A DNA stretch of 64,000 bases from Allium sativum (taxonomy: Eukaryota; Streptophyta; Magnoliopsida; Asparagales; Amaryllidaceae), in contig CM060915.1 of assembly GCA_030737875.1 (NCBI GenBank), forward strand, positions 627,318,786-627,382,785. The letters are read 5' to 3'. A model generated the notes under the pieces. That model searched no databases. It was not told where the DNA came from and worked only from the letters and a program-made list of their open reading frames with translations. Positions 9,715-23,400 of this stretch are shown in pieces. Positions within the stretch are counted from its first letter, which is position 1, and each line of letters starts with the position of its first letter. A program made the position numbers and the translations under genes.

Positions 9715-12629
9715 TGAGACGACCCGAACTTCCCCGTGAAGGAAAGCACGGATAGAATTGAGGACAAGACAAAATAGAACGCAAACGGAAGAACATTTCA
9801 TTGTTATTACAACAATTCCATCATATACAAGAATATACAGAGTATAAATGAATAAATTACATTCGATAAATATCAGAGATTACAATAAATTACATAGCAG
9901 CGGAAAAATATACAAAACACAACTAGAAGAGATACACGGATACAGAGCTTTCCGAGCATCGTTCCAGCTGTAAATCAGGACCCTGTGAATATAAATCTGC
10001 AAAACCAAAACTACTAGCTGCCCGTGTGGAAAATAGGGGCACCCAGAGTTTAGGTTAAAACAATAAACTCCAGGTCAGTCATGTGACTGGTGTGAGGACT
10101 AAAACAGTTATTTAAAACTTTACTTTAAAGGATAGTAATTCAAGGGACCACGCCGTATAACACAGAACGAGTTTCCTCCCAAGAATACTAGTGCATAGAA
10201 TAAACAACGCAATGCTTTTTCGAAAAATGAAGCTATTATAAGACCCAGGTCCCATCACACAATGCAACGCAAGCCGGAGGATAGGGTTTTCCCTTATAAT
10301 AGCCAAACATGCTTAGTACGTTTAAAACAAATCATTTGATACTATAATAAGTGTATAGTGTCAAAACAATTTCAATCATAAATATCAATCATAGACCGCA
10401 TGGGTACCATATATCATGTCGCCATACTAGTTCTACAATTAAAACCGCAATATCACGTATTGGAAATTGGATTCCATCATGAGTCGAGGCAAGGGGCAAG
10501 CTCCTCTCCGCGTTCGAGACACTCTAGCAAATGTCCCAGGACCCCACTTTGATCCTTGGAATCGGCTGGGCCGGTCCTCTCTTACTTTTGAGGATTGGCA
10601 ATTCCTGAACACACGTTTCCCGGTCCTTACAGACCTATATCCGAGGCGCCTCGCATTCCAACAACCACATAGGTGAAAAGTATATAAATGTCAGGGCTTG
10701 TAGGTCACTGACACCACCCTAGCTAGAAAGAAACGTCGTGCTCTCCCAGCGGTCCGTCTCCCGTTTTTGACTCATACCGAGGTGTGAGGCTCACGAATTC
10801 ACGTTAAACACAAAGCTACGCCACACAGGCCGTGCTTTGATCATCAACCACAAGACTTTGCTTTTCAACAGAAGCCTTGATCAATTGCTACTTACGCGTG
10901 CCACACTGGCAATTCACTCCATGCGACTGATGTCCATTGATATACAACCTCTGAGCTCGTACGTCTCAGAGAAGGGCGTTAAGAAAGAGAATAAATTCTC
11001 TGCCGCCAAACAGATGTATATTTAATAGAGATCAATCAACACAGAATAAAATCCAATGTCAGACACACAATCCATTTACACGTTCGTTCTGGGTCTGAAC
11101 GAAACCGGAGGCACTTTCCTCGCATATCCATCGATCTCCAAGTACGTCTGGACGATCACCAACTGTTTCCCTCATCTTGGGTGTACATCCCAATCAAGAT
11201 CATCAGTAATCACCCAAACGATGTGAAGACTTCCGGTCTTCAACCACCGTTTTCATCTTCGACATCTCGTCGAATCGGTTATCCAGAATGGGTATAACCC
11301 GGCCTTTCTGAATAACCCACGTATATAATAAACAAATGTTACACAAATACAACGAACGCCTCATTCCGATTTAGAATATTCTTTTATTCACAAAATCACA
11401 TTCTTAGGGAAAGGTTCCCATTAATTTTATCCAAGATAAATTCTTCTAAATTTATTCTTTAATCTTCCTTTGGATATCATTTCAAACTAGTCGGGATTAG
11501 CGAAACACACCGAAGTAATTATTTATTTTATTTCCCAATCCCAACCTATATATCCCATGGAGCAAAACTGGTGATACTCCATTCCTAACACCACGGTGTT
11601 ATCGTTAAAATTAATTACCATTTCACGTTCAAATCTAATTACAGATTTAACTACCGCTTTGGAGCAAAACTGGCGATACTCCATTCTCGATCACCTTTCA
11701 AATTTGATAATTTAAATTACCAATTTACATTTTTAATCTAATTAAAGATTCATTAAAACTCCACTTAGTTTTAATCTTTTCAAAAATCAACATCCTGCCT
11801 TTAACTGGGTTAAAGAACCAATGTCATCTAAAACACGATTCACGATAAACCCAAATCACATTTGATATTAAATACAAGGCTCTGAATAGAAAATATACTG
11901 GCTTATATTCAATATCAAATTCTGAAACCAACAAATATCATATTGGAAATAACGATATAAAATATATCTTTCAAATTCCCATAACGATATCTGTATAGTC
12001 ACGAAATCCAACATCGAAATATTCCGAAGATAATTTCGATTCAACTCCACTTCCACTTCACGTATTGGGAATATTGATTATTTTTAAAATCACTTTCAAA
12101 TTCCATTTATTTATTTCAAAAATAAATTGATTTTAATTCTAGTTCAAAACTAGTTCATTTCGACAAAAATATATTTTTATCCTTTCAAATGTGGAATTCT
12201 TCAGCCCAATTTTTCCCTAATCATTTCTTATGATTTTACACAAATTATAGATATTTTTAATAATTTTATCAAGGCCCGTACAGTCGATTTCCAACAACGG
12301 CCATCGAACTGCACTTACAGCGACCCTTTTTCGAATTTGATTTGGACATAATTCCAAATCCAACCGTTAGATTTCAAATTTCTAATATTCATTGGAAAGC
12401 TCTTTTCGATACGAACCCAACGGTTCCGGTTTTAGGAGAATCCGACGGTCGGATCTCCCGTAATGTCAATTCGAAGTCAATGGTCGAAATTCACGAACTG
12501 CCGCGGCGCGGCTTGTTCCTTTCAGGCAATTATATATATAATATATATATTATATATATTTCGTCGATTTCCTTTTTAAAACGTATTTTATAAATCGTTT
12601 AAATTCGTTTTCAAAACCATTTCAACACT

Positions 12630-13240
12630 ATATTCAATTTCAAATCGATTTGATTTCAATTCAATTCGAATTCATTTCAATTTTATTTAATTCGAATCGA
12701 ATTCATTTTCTATTCAATTCAAATTCTAATTCGTTTCAATTCAATTCAATTTGAATTTACCTTCTATTTGATTCAATTCGAATTCGTTTCAAATTGATTT
12801 CAATTCAATTTCAGTTCGTTTTAAATTCCATTCAAGACGATTTCAATTCGTTTTAATTTAATTCAATTTAATTCAATTTGAATTCATTTCTATTTTATTC
12901 GAATTCAAATTCACTTTCTATTCAATTCTAATTCGTTTTCTATTCAATTCGAATCGAATTCATTTTCTATTCAATTCAAATTGATTCAATAAAATTTCAA
13001 TTTCAGTTCGTTTTAAATTCCATTCAAGACGATTTCAATTCGTTTTAATTCAATTCAATTTAATTCAATTTGAATTCATTTCTATTTTATTCGAATTCAA
13101 ATTCACTTTCTATTCAATTCAAATTCTAATTCGTTTTCTATTCAATTCGAATCGAATTCATTTTCTATTCAATTCAAATTGATTCAATAAAATTTCAATT
13201 TGAATTTTTATCCAATTCAATTTGAATTTCATTTCAAAAT
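12630..13240. repeat. AATTC-rich low-complexity tract with a 192-bp tandem duplication
   Basis: The tract is built almost entirely from variants of AATTCAATTCRAATT. Within it a longer segment marked by TCAGTTCGTTTTAAATTCC repeats at 12811 and 13003 (period 192 bp). The equivalent tract in the other LTR has period 198. Confidence 0.8.
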
Positions 13241-14595
13241 ATCAGATTTTGAAATCACTTTTCAATATTCATTGTAAAACGAATAAAATCGATATAAATA
13301 TCGTTCACGTCAAAATAGCGCATCTCTAATCCACACGGCTTTATATTTTTCAAAAAAACTTCTTTATTCTATTCAACAAATGAATATTTATTCTATTCAA
13401 CACATGAATCTATATTTCTTTCAGCACACGACTATTTTTGTTATGTAAAATATTTTATAAAACTATGGTATCTATCGTTTGATTTTAATTAGACTCCATC
13501 GTAAAGTAGTTCTAATTTTAAATATGATAAAGATGTGAATTTTATTATTAAAATATTTTACTCAACACATAAATATTTTCAACTCAGGAACATCGTCAAC
13601 ACATGACTATTTTTATATTCAACACATGAATCTTCTATTATAATATTCATTATTTTCCCGATTGGAATGAGGCCCAATCAATCACCATATAATGTTAATT
13701 ATATGGATTCCATACAACACATGTATATAATAGCATTGAAAAATAATCAACCATCAACCAAAGTGCACTACACTGTATAAGCATTAAATATAGATATCTT
13801 ACGCTTATAACAGCCTGTCAATCAATCGATCGACATATTTAATCAATCAGGATGAGTGAACTTCAAATTTCATCCCAACACCCGTGTGGGGTTTCAAACA
13901 ATCAAACACAGATTTTAGTTGTGCAGTTGGGCGATGTGTAAAATTTATCGACCCAATCAATATCAGTCAAATCAGTGTATGTAAACAAATCGGCCGCTTT
14001 GTCTATAAATATTTATTTATTCACTTTCACGTTAAAAAATATATTTTTAACGATAATATATTTTATTTTAACACATGAATTTCTATTCATTTCATTTATC
14101 AAATAAAATGATATTTTTTATTTTACTAATTTATTTTAGAAAATTTCGGCGGCATAACGGCACGATACTAGAAACGGGACAAGGCCTAGCCTTATCCCCG
14201 GTCTAGTGAAGGCCCACGCCATTCACACATCAATCAAATCCATTCCATTTCACCAAACAATTCAATTCAAACCAAATAGACTAACCAACTACACAACCAA
14301 ACAATTTAACAAACAAACCATCCATGGTCTGTGGATGATGGGTGTCGGGTGCTACTAAACACCGTCTGCATCCTAGTATATATATATAACTAGAAAAAGA
14401 GAATTTAGAGTGAGAAGTTCTCACCGATAGCTATCCAATCATCTCGACTCTTCTTTTGTAGAAGTCTTCGTCGTTCTCGCCTTTTTGTCGCTTTCGTTGC
14501 CCGTAGCCACTATATATATAAAAATCACATTTTTATTTGTTCACTTTCAATTTAAAAAAAAATCATATTTTTATAATCACTTCATATATTTAAAA

Positions 14596-14830
14596 ATCGA
14601 ATTTTAACTATGCTATTCAATATATAAAAATCATATTTTTACTATGCTATTCAGTATATAAAAATCGAATTTTTACTATGTTATTCAGTATATAAAAATC
14701 GAATTTTTACTATGTTATTCAGTATATAAAAATCGAATTTTTACTATGCAATTCAGTATATAAAAATCGAATTTTTACTATGCTATTCAATATATAAAAA
14801 TCGAATTTTTACTATGCTATATAGATAAAA
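14596..14830. repeat. 34-bp tandem array in giant LTR, about 6 full units plus a partial
   Basis: The unit is about ACTATGYTATTCARTATA followed by TAAAAATCGAATTTTT (34 bp). Six full copies and one degenerate terminal copy (CTATATAGATAAAAA) can be counted. The second LTR has eight full copies, which explains most of the 79-bp length difference. Confidence 0.85.
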
Positions 14831-15174
14831 ATTCTATTTTTACTTTGTTATTTTCTATATAAAGGTCTCGCCTTTTCAACTATAAAGATTTCGCCTTTTC
14901 AAATTTAAAGATTTCGCCTTTTCAAATATAATATAAAAATTATATTTTTCTATTCTCTACATAAACAAAATCATATTTTTACATCCTCTATATAGTAAAG
15001 ATTATATTTTTAATACTTTAAAATATAAAAATCATATTTTTAATTCTTTAAAAATATAAAAATCATATTTTTAACTGAATAAAATCTTTTGCTACTAAAA
15101 ATCTGTTTTGAAAATCAAATAAAAATCAGTTTTTAAAATCGATTAAAATCAGTAAAACTTACTGTATTTTTCAG

Positions 15175-15520
15175 AGGGAGGGGAGGGGCGGATTCGCTGA
15201 AGGGAGGAGGAAGAGAACGGAGGAGGTGGGGGCGCGGTGCGGCTTTGCTGGTGGTGCGGCTGCGTCTGGAGTGGAGACGGAGGTCGAACGGAGGGGGTCA
15301 CGCGCGTCGGTGGGGGTCTGGTCAGGGAGGCGGCGGTTCAGGTGTGGGCCAGGGGGATGTCGATTTGGGGATTGGGCGTTGGGGGTTTTCGGTTCCAGCG
15401 AGGAGGAGAGAGAAGGAGGGCAGCAGGGTGTCGCGTTGGCGTGGGGGAGGGCGGATCGAGGCAGCGCGACGGTAATGGCCTGGGCGGCGGCGGTGGAGCG
15501 GCGCTCCCTCTTCGTCGATC
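15175..15520. repeat. GC-rich, G-run-bearing island inside the AT-rich LTR
   Basis: About 345 bp of very high GC content with many G-runs on the plus strand (GAGGGAGGGGAGGGGCGG at its left end) and several CG dinucleotides. Open frames exist in three registers, as expected of GC-rich DNA, and frame lengths differ between the two LTRs. I do not call a protein. On the element's own strand the RNA would be C-rich here. It could be captured host sequence or an LTR regulatory segment. Confidence 0.7.
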
Positions 15521-16483
15521 GGTATTTCCTTTTTTTCTGTAAAATGAAATTCGAACGGGGGGGGGGCAGAAGTATAAGGGGAAGAGAAAGATATTTTTTT
15601 TATTATTTTATTACGAAAAAGTTGACTTTTACATACGAACTCGAAACGAGGCCTACCGCCTATCGTCCATAGCTAATTACCCCCATTCCGAACACAATGG
15701 GATATGTATCGCAAACTGATTTGATCGTTTCGATCAGTTTTCGTCAAAATCAACATATAACTCTATATATTGACTTTAAACGCGCATTTCAATTTACTGG
15801 GGTCACATACTAACTCGAAAAATTGCAGAAAAATATTTTCTAGCTTCGTATTGACAATACAGTCCTAACAAAACTAGTTTCGTCGAATTCTGAGACCGTT
15901 GGAAAAATGGCCATTTTCCAGTCGATTAAAATCAACTGAAACTGGTCAAACGCGTTTTCCTTTGCCACGCTCACATATTGATTCAAAAAATTATGAAATT
16001 TGGAATCTAGCAATAATTTGACACTGCGGACCCAACAAAAGTGGTTTCGTCGAAATCCGAGGTCATTTGCAAAATTCCCATTTTTCAGGGCCTGAATTCC
16101 ATAGCGACTATTCAGAATTTTCAACTGGACATATCTTTCGATTCCCGCTATGAAATTTCAATTTTTCGGATTCGTTGGAAAGATCTTATCAATTAGATCC
16201 TAATGTTTTTGGTTTCACTAAAATTCGGATTGTTTTGCACCCGGTACATTCAATTGAAGTTTGAAATCGAATTATCGAACTACCGCGCCATTTTCAATTC
16301 TATTTATAATTATATATAATTATTTATATTCTAACGACGACGTATATAATATATACGTTCTTATTCTATTCAAAATAAATTTCTCGTCGATATTATTTAA
16401 AATAATTCATTTTCAATATTCAAAATTTGCTAAAATTGCCAAAATAAAATTTTTAAACTGGCCCAGATTTTCGGGTTATTACA

Positions 16484-16512
16484 GTCTCCCCCACTTAAAA
16501 CTTTTCGTCCCC
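16484..16512 (-). promoter_or_regulatory. Polypurine tract and GGGGACGAAA block
   Basis: On the minus strand this reads CGGGGACGAAAAGTTTTAAG and then TGGGGGAGAC, directly before the LTR start TGTAATAACCCG. It serves as the plus-strand DNA primer of reverse transcription. The GGGGACGAAA box upstream is shared with the element ending at 63946. Confidence 0.85.
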
Positions 16513-17494
16513 GAAAAGGAACAAAGTCGAAAGTGGTTTGACTAATCAACTCTACGTTCGATCTGGCTTCCATTCTCCAACTTTTCAGTTTCTGAGAATT
16601 TTCAAATTCTTCAAAAATTTGGCTAACACCCTAAATTTTCGAAAAATTTCGCCATAACCTCCCCTGCACCGGGAGCCATCCCGAAATTGCCATATAGGCC
16701 TTCTGATCTCAAAAAGAAAAAGAAAAAGCCAAGCGCTAGCCAATCGGCTCATAAAATCATCATCACCCAAACAAAATAGTAAATTATAGTAAATATGTAC
16801 CTATTTGTCGGGCAAACAAATTTTATTCTTCTGCTCTAGCCTCGTTGCTATGACCTGTTCAATGTAAGTACATGTATATGCAAGCAAATGCGACCAATTT
16901 TCCATACAATTCAATATTTAATACAATTAGGCTAAATGGTTCAAAATTATCAAACAAATAAACAAACAACACAAACATCAATTAGTGAATTAGAGTTTCA
17001 AATTCATAATTTTGATATATACACAAAAAATCATGTTTTTGATGCCACATCACAACAATGAATTTTATCTATATTAGTTTTGGTTCTCACACCAGTCTAA
17101 TGGAAATATATAGATATCACACCTTCGAAACACGAATATAAATACTGATGATGTGGCCACATCACCAGAATTATCCCCGGGTGTCTAGAATGTGACTCTA
17201 TATCTATCCAGTATATTAAAACTTCGACTATACGTTCATGACGTGTATACGCGAAATCTTTATATATTGGATTGTCCATATTCAAAATAAATAAATATTC
17301 AAATATGTTTAAAGCGATTTAAATTTTCAAAACAAAATTGTTTTCATTTGAAAAATATACTCTTCACACTCGTTCTAGGATACTCATGATCCTATCTCTA
17401 ACGAGTCATTCTAATTGGATATTACTAATCCAATATCTGATGAATTCTTTCGTATGGTTCAAATGTGTCTTGTTCTCGAGCTCTGTAAACCAAA

Positions 17495-17506
17495 GCTCTG
17501 ATACCA
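17495..17506 (-). promoter_or_regulatory. Primer binding site, initiator methionine tRNA
   Basis: The minus strand reads TGGTATCAGAGC three bases (GTT) after the LTR end CA. This is the standard plant initiator-Met-tRNA complement used by many Ty3/gypsy and Ty1/copia elements. It fixes the element's orientation as minus. Confidence 0.92.
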
Positions 17507-20429
17507 AACTGAGACGACCCGAACTTCCCCGTGAAGGAAAGCACGGATAGAATTGAGGACAAGACAAAATAGAACGCAAACGGAAGAACATTTCATTGTT
17601 ATTACAACAATTCCATCAGATACAAGAATATACAGAGTATAAATGAATAAATTACATTCGATAAATATCAGAGATTACAATAAATTACATAGCAGCGGAA
17701 AAATATACAAAACACAACTAGAAGAGATACACGGATACAGAGCTTTCCGAGCATCGTTCCAGCTGTAAATCAGGACCCTGTGAATATAAATCTGCAAAAC
17801 CAAAACTACTAGCTGCCCGTGTGGAAAATAGGGGCACCCAGAGTTTAGGTTAAAACAATAAACTCCAGGTCAGTCATGTGGCTGGTGTGAGGACTAAAAC
17901 AGTTATTTAAAACTTTACTTTAAAGGATAGTAATTCAAGGGACCACGCCGTATAACACGGAACGGGTTTCCTCCCAAGAATACTAGTGCATAGAATAAAC
18001 AACGCAATGCTTTTTCGAAAAATGAAGCTATTAGAAGACCCAGGTCCCATCACACAATGCAACGCAAGCCGGAGGATAGGGTTTTCCCTTATAATAGCCA
18101 AACATGCTTAGTACGTTTAAAACAAATCATTTGATACTATAATAAGTGTATAGTGTCAAAACAATTTCAATCATAAATATCAATCATAGACGGCATGGGT
18201 ACCATATATCATGTCGCCATACTAGTTCTACAATTAAAACCGCAATATCACGTATTGGAAATTGCATTCCATCATGAGTCGAGGCAAGGGGCAAGCTCCT
18301 CTCCGCGTTCGAGACACTCTAGCAAATGTCCCAGGACCCCACTTTGATCCTTGGAATCGGCTGGGCCGGTCCTCTCTTACTTTTGAGGATTGGCAATTCC
18401 TGAACACACGTTTCCCGGTCCTTACAGACCTATATCCGAGGCGCCTCGCATTCCAACAACCACACAGGTGAAAAGTATATAAATGTCAGGGCTGGTAGGT
18501 CACTGACACCACCCTAGCTAGAAAGAAACGTCGTGCTCTCCCAGCGGTCCGTCTCCCGTTTTTGACTCATACCGAGTTGTGAGGCTCGCGAATTCACGTT
18601 ATACACAAAGCTACGCCACACAGGCCGTGCTTTGATCATCAACCACAAGACTTTGCTTTTCAACAGAAGCCTTGATCAATTGCTACTTACGCGTGCCACA
18701 CTGGCAATTCACTCCATGCGACTGATGTCCATCGATATACAACCTCTGAGCTCGTACGTCTCAGAGAAGGGCGTTAAGCAAGAGAATAAATTCTCTGCCG
18801 CCAAACAGATGTATATTTAATAGAGATCAATCAACACAGAATAAAATCCAATGTCAGACACACAATCCATTTACAAGTTCGTTCTGGGTCTGAACGAAAC
18901 CGGAGGCACTTTCCTCGCATATCCATCGATCTCCAAGTACGTCTGGATGATCACCAACTGTTTCCCTCATCTTGGGTGTACAGCCCAATCAAGATCATCA
19001 GTAATCACCCAAACGATGTGAAGACTTCCTGTCTTCAACCACCGTTTTCATCTTCGACATCTCGTCGAATCGGTTATCCAGAATGGGTATAACCCGGCCT
19101 TTCTGAATAACCCACGTATATAATAAACAAATGTTACACAAATACAACGAACGCCTCATTCCAATTTAGAATATTCTTTTATTCACAAAATCACATTCTT
19201 AGGGAAAGGTTCCCATTAATTTTATCCAAGATAAATTCTTCTAAATTTATTCTTTAATCTTCCTTTGGATATCATTTCAAACTAGTCGGGATTAGCGAAC
19301 CACACCGAAGTAATTATTTATTTTATTTCCCAATCCCAACCTATATATCCCATGGAGCAAAACTGGTGATACTCCATTCCTAACACCACGGTGTTATCGT
19401 TAAAATTAATTACCATTTCACGTTCAAATCTAATTACAGATTTAACTACCGCTTTGGAGCAAAACTGGTGATACTCCATTCTCGATCACCTTTCAAATTT
19501 GATAATTTAAATTACCAATTTACATTTTTAATCTAATTAAAGATTCATTAAAACTCCACTTAGTTTTAATCTTTTCAAAACTCAATATCCTGCCTTTAAC
19601 TGGGTTAAAGAACCAATGTCATCTAAAACACGATTCACGATAAACGCAAATCACATTTGATATTAAATACAAGGCTCTGAATAGAAAATATACTGGCTTA
19701 TATTCAATATCAAATTCTGAAACCAACAAATATCGTATTGGAAATAATGATATAAAATATATCTTTCAAATTCCCATAACGATATCTGTATAGTCACGAA
19801 ATCCAACATCGAAATATTCCGAAGATAATTTCGATTCAACTCCACTTCCACTTCACGTATTGGGAATATTGATTATTTTTAAAATCACTTTCAAATTCAA
19901 TTTATTTATTTCAAAAATAAATTGATTTTAATTCTAGTTCAAAACTAGTTCATTTCGACAAAAATATATTTTTATCCTTTCAAATGTGGAATTCTTCAGC
20001 CCAATTTTTCCCTAATCATTTCTTATGATTTTACACAAATTATAGATATTTTTAATAATTTTATCAAGGCCCGTACAGTCGATTTCCAACAATGGCCATC
20101 GAACTGCACTTACAGCGACCCTATTTCAAATTTGATTTGGACATAATTCCAAATCCAACCGTTAGATTTCAAATTTCCAATATTCATTGGAAAGCTCTTT
20201 TCTATACGAACCCAACGGTTCCGGTTTTAGGAGAATCCGACGGTCGGATCTCCCGTAATGTCAATTCGAAGTCAATGGTCGAAATTCACGAACTGCCGCG
20301 GCGCGGCGCGTTCCATTCAGGCCATTATATATATAATATATATATATATTATATATATTTCGTCGATTTCCTTTTTAAAACGTATTTTATAAATTGTTTA
20401 AATTCATTTTCAAAACAATTTCAACACTA

Positions 20430-21040
20430 TATTCAATTTCAAATCGATTTGATTTCAATTCAATTCGAATTCATTTCAATTTTATTTAATTCGAATCGAA
20501 TTCATTTTCTATTCAATTCAAATTCTAATTCGTTTCAATTCAATTTGAATTTACCTTCTATTTGATTCAATTCGAATTCGTTTCAAATTGATTTCAATTC
20601 AATTTCAGTTCGTTTTAAATTCCATACAAGACGATTTCAATTCGTTTTAATTCAATTCAATTTAATTCAATTTGAATTCATTTCTATTTTATTCGAATTC
20701 AAATTCACTTTCTATTCAATTCAAATTCTAATTCGTTTTCTATTCAATTCGAATCGAATTCATTTTCTATTCAATTCAAATTGATTCAATAAAATTTCAA
20801 TTTCAGTTCGTTTTAAATTCCGTTCAAGACGATTTCAATTCGTTTTAATTCAATTCAATTTAATTCAATTTGAATTCATTTCTATTTTATTCGAATTCAA
20901 ATTCACTTTCTATTCAATTCTAATTCTAATTCTAATTCGTTTTCTATTCATTTCGAATCGAATTCATTTTCTATTCAATTCAAATTGATTCAATAAAATT
21001 TCAATTTGAATTTTTATCCAATTCAATTTGAATTTCATTT
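20430..21040. repeat. AATTC-rich tract with a 198-bp tandem duplication (second LTR)
   Basis: This is the counterpart of 12630-13240. TCAGTTCGTTTTAAATTCC recurs at 20605 and 20803, a period of 198 bp. The small difference from 192 in the sister LTR shows change since insertion. Confidence 0.8.
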
Positions 21041-22394
21041 CAAAATATCAGATTTTGAAATCACTTTTCAATATTCATTGTAAAACGAATAAAATCGATA
21101 TAAATATCGTTCACGTCAAAATATCGCATCTCTAATCCACACGGCTTTATATTTTTCAAAAAAACTTCTTTATTCTATTCAACAAATGAATATTTATTCT
21201 ATTCAACACATGAATCTATATTTCTTTCAGCACACGACTATTTTTGTTATGTAAAATATTTTATAAAACTATGGTATCTATCGTTTGATTTTAATTAGAC
21301 TCCATCGTAAAGTAGTTCTAATTTTAAATATGATAAAGATGTGAATTTTATTATTAAAATATTTTACTCAACACATAAATATTTTCAACTCAGGAACATC
21401 GTCAACACATGACTATTTTTATATTCAACACATGAATCTTCTATTATAATATTCATTATTTTCCCGATTGGAATGAGGCCCAATCAATCACCATATAATG
21501 TTAATTATATGGATTCCATACAACACATGTATATAATAGCATTGAAAAATAATCAACCATCAACCAAAGTGCACTACACTGTATAAGCATCAAATATAGA
21601 TATCTTGCGCTTGTAACAGCCTGTCAATCAATCGATCGACATATTTAATCAATCAGGATGAGTGAACTTCAAATTTCATCCCAACACCCGTGTGGGGTTT
21701 CAAACAATCAAACACAGATTTTAGTTGTGCAGTTGGGCGATGTGTAAAATTTATCGACCCAATCAATATCAGTCAAATCAGTGTATGTAAACAAATCAGC
21801 CGCTTTGTCTATAAATATTTATTTATTCACTTTCACGTTAAAAAATATATTTTAACGATAATATATTTTATTTTAACACATGAATTTCTATTCATTTCAT
21901 TTATCAAATAAAATGATATTTTTTATTTTTCTAATTTATTTTAGAAAATTTCGGCGGCATAACGGCACGATACTAGAAACGGGACAAGGCCTAGCCTTAT
22001 CCCCGGTCTAGTGAAGGCCCACGCCATTCACACATCAATCAAATCCATTCCATTTCACCAAACAATTCAATTCAAACCAAATAGACTAACCAACTACACA
22101 ACCAAACAATTTAACAAACAAGCCATCCACGGTCTGTGGATGACGGGTGTCGGGTGCTACTAAACACCGTCTGCATCCTAGTATATATATAACTAGAAAA
22201 AGAGAATTTAGAGTGAGAAGTTCTCACTGATAGCTATCCAATCATCTCGACTCTTCTTTTGTAGAAGTCTTCGCCGTTCTTGCCTTTTTGTCGCTTTCGT
22301 TGCCCGTAGCCACTATATATATAAAAATCACATTTTTATTTGTTCACTTTCAATTTAAAAAAAATCATATTTTTATAATCACTTCATATATTTA

Positions 22395-22710
22395 AAAATC
22401 GAATTTTCACTATGCTATTCAATATATAAAAATCATATTTTTACTATGCTATTCAATATATAAAAATCATATTTTTACTATGCAATTCAGTATATAAAAA
22501 TCGAATTTTTACTATGCTATTCAGTATATAAAAATCGAATTAACTATGTTATTCAGTATATAAAAATTGAACTTTTACTATGCTATTCAGTATATAAAAA
22601 TCGAATTTTTACTATGTTATTCAGTATATAAAAATCGAATTTTTACTATGCTATTCAATATATAAAAATCGAATTTTTACTATGCTATATAGATAAAAAT
22701 TCTATTTTTA
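22395..22710. repeat. 34-bp tandem array, about 8 full units plus a partial (second LTR)
   Basis: It has the same unit as the array at 14596-14830 but with eight full copies. One copy (near 22535) has lost three T residues in its AATTTTT end. Unit order differs between the LTRs, so units were gained or lost after insertion. Confidence 0.85.
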
Positions 22711-23039
22711 CTTTGTTATTTTCTATATAAAGGTCTCGCCTTTTCAACTATAAAGATTTCGCCTTTTCAAATTTAAAGATTTCGCCTTTTCAAATATAAT
22801 ATAAAAATTATATTTTTCTATTCTCTACATAAACAAAATCATATTTTTACATCCTCTATATAGTAAAGATTATATTTTTAATACTTTAAAATATAAAAAT
22901 CATATTTTTAATTCTTTAAAAATATAAAAATCATATTTTTAACTGAATAAAATCTTTTGCTACTAAAAATCTGTTTTGAAAATCAAATAAAAATCAGTTT
23001 TTAAAATCGATTAAAATCAGTAAAACTTACTGTATTTTT

Positions 23040-23400
23040 CAGAGGGAGGGGAGGGGCGGATTCGCTGAAGGGAGGAGGAAGAGAACGGAGGAGGTGGCGG
23101 CGCGGTGCGGCTTTGCTGGTGGTGCGGCTGCGTCTGGAGTGGAGGCGGAGGTCGAACGGAGGGGGTCACGCGCGTCGGTGGGGGTCTGGTCAGGGAGGCG
23201 GCGGTTCAGGTGTGGGCCAGGGGGATGTCGATTTGGGGATTGGGTGTTGGGGGTTTTCGGTTCCAGCGAGGAGGAGAGAGAAGGAGGGCAGCAGGGGGTC
23301 GCGTCGGCGTGGGGGAGGGCGGATCGAGGCGGCGCGGCGGTGATGGCCTGGGCGGCGGCGTGGAGCGGCGCTCCCTCTTCGTCGATCGGTATTTCCTTCT
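23040..23400. repeat. GC-rich island (second LTR copy)
   Basis: This is the counterpart of 15175-15520, with about a dozen substitutions and small length changes. The longest open frame is 117 codons here against 148 in the sister copy because of an indel. That argues against selection for a protein. Confidence 0.7.

Larger units (their letters stand above)
9715..16483 (-). repeat. Giant LTR, 3' copy of the left element (6769 bp)
   Basis: Read on the plus strand it runs TGAGACGACCCGAAC to GGGTTATTACA. It contains, in plus-strand order, a GCAGCGG motif at 9897, an AATTC-rich duplicated tract (about 12630-13240), a 34-bp tandem array (14596-14830) and a G-rich island (about 15175-15520). Open frames inside it are short and of no known family. 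Over more than 6 kb I see nothing coding. Confidence 0.9.
16484..17509 (-). other. Internal region of the left giant-LTR element (1026 bp, non-coding)
   Basis: It lies between primer site and polypurine tract. At about 16797-16817 (minus strand) it has GCCCGACAAATAGGTAC, also found after the pol genes at 6449 and at 63651. Downstream of that the minus strand reads a GATTGGCT...GCTTGGCTTTTT segment that resembles 63715-63750. Short open frames (for example 62 codons at 17097-17285, minus) match nothing I recognise and have no gag, protease or RT motifs. Confidence 0.85.

Noticed and set aside
10467..10676. 69-codon frame kept at 10467 and 18262
   Set aside because: It is identical in both only because the LTRs are near-identical copies. 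It is antisense to the element and matches no family.
14596..14830. CRISPR-like regularly spaced repeat
   Set aside because: The units abut with no unique spacers, and the host is a plant.
15226..15672. 148-codon open frame in the GC-rich island
   Set aside because: Three overlapping frames are open there, as expected of GC-rich DNA. The sister LTR has a different frame length after an indel, and the composition is low-complexity Gly/Arg.
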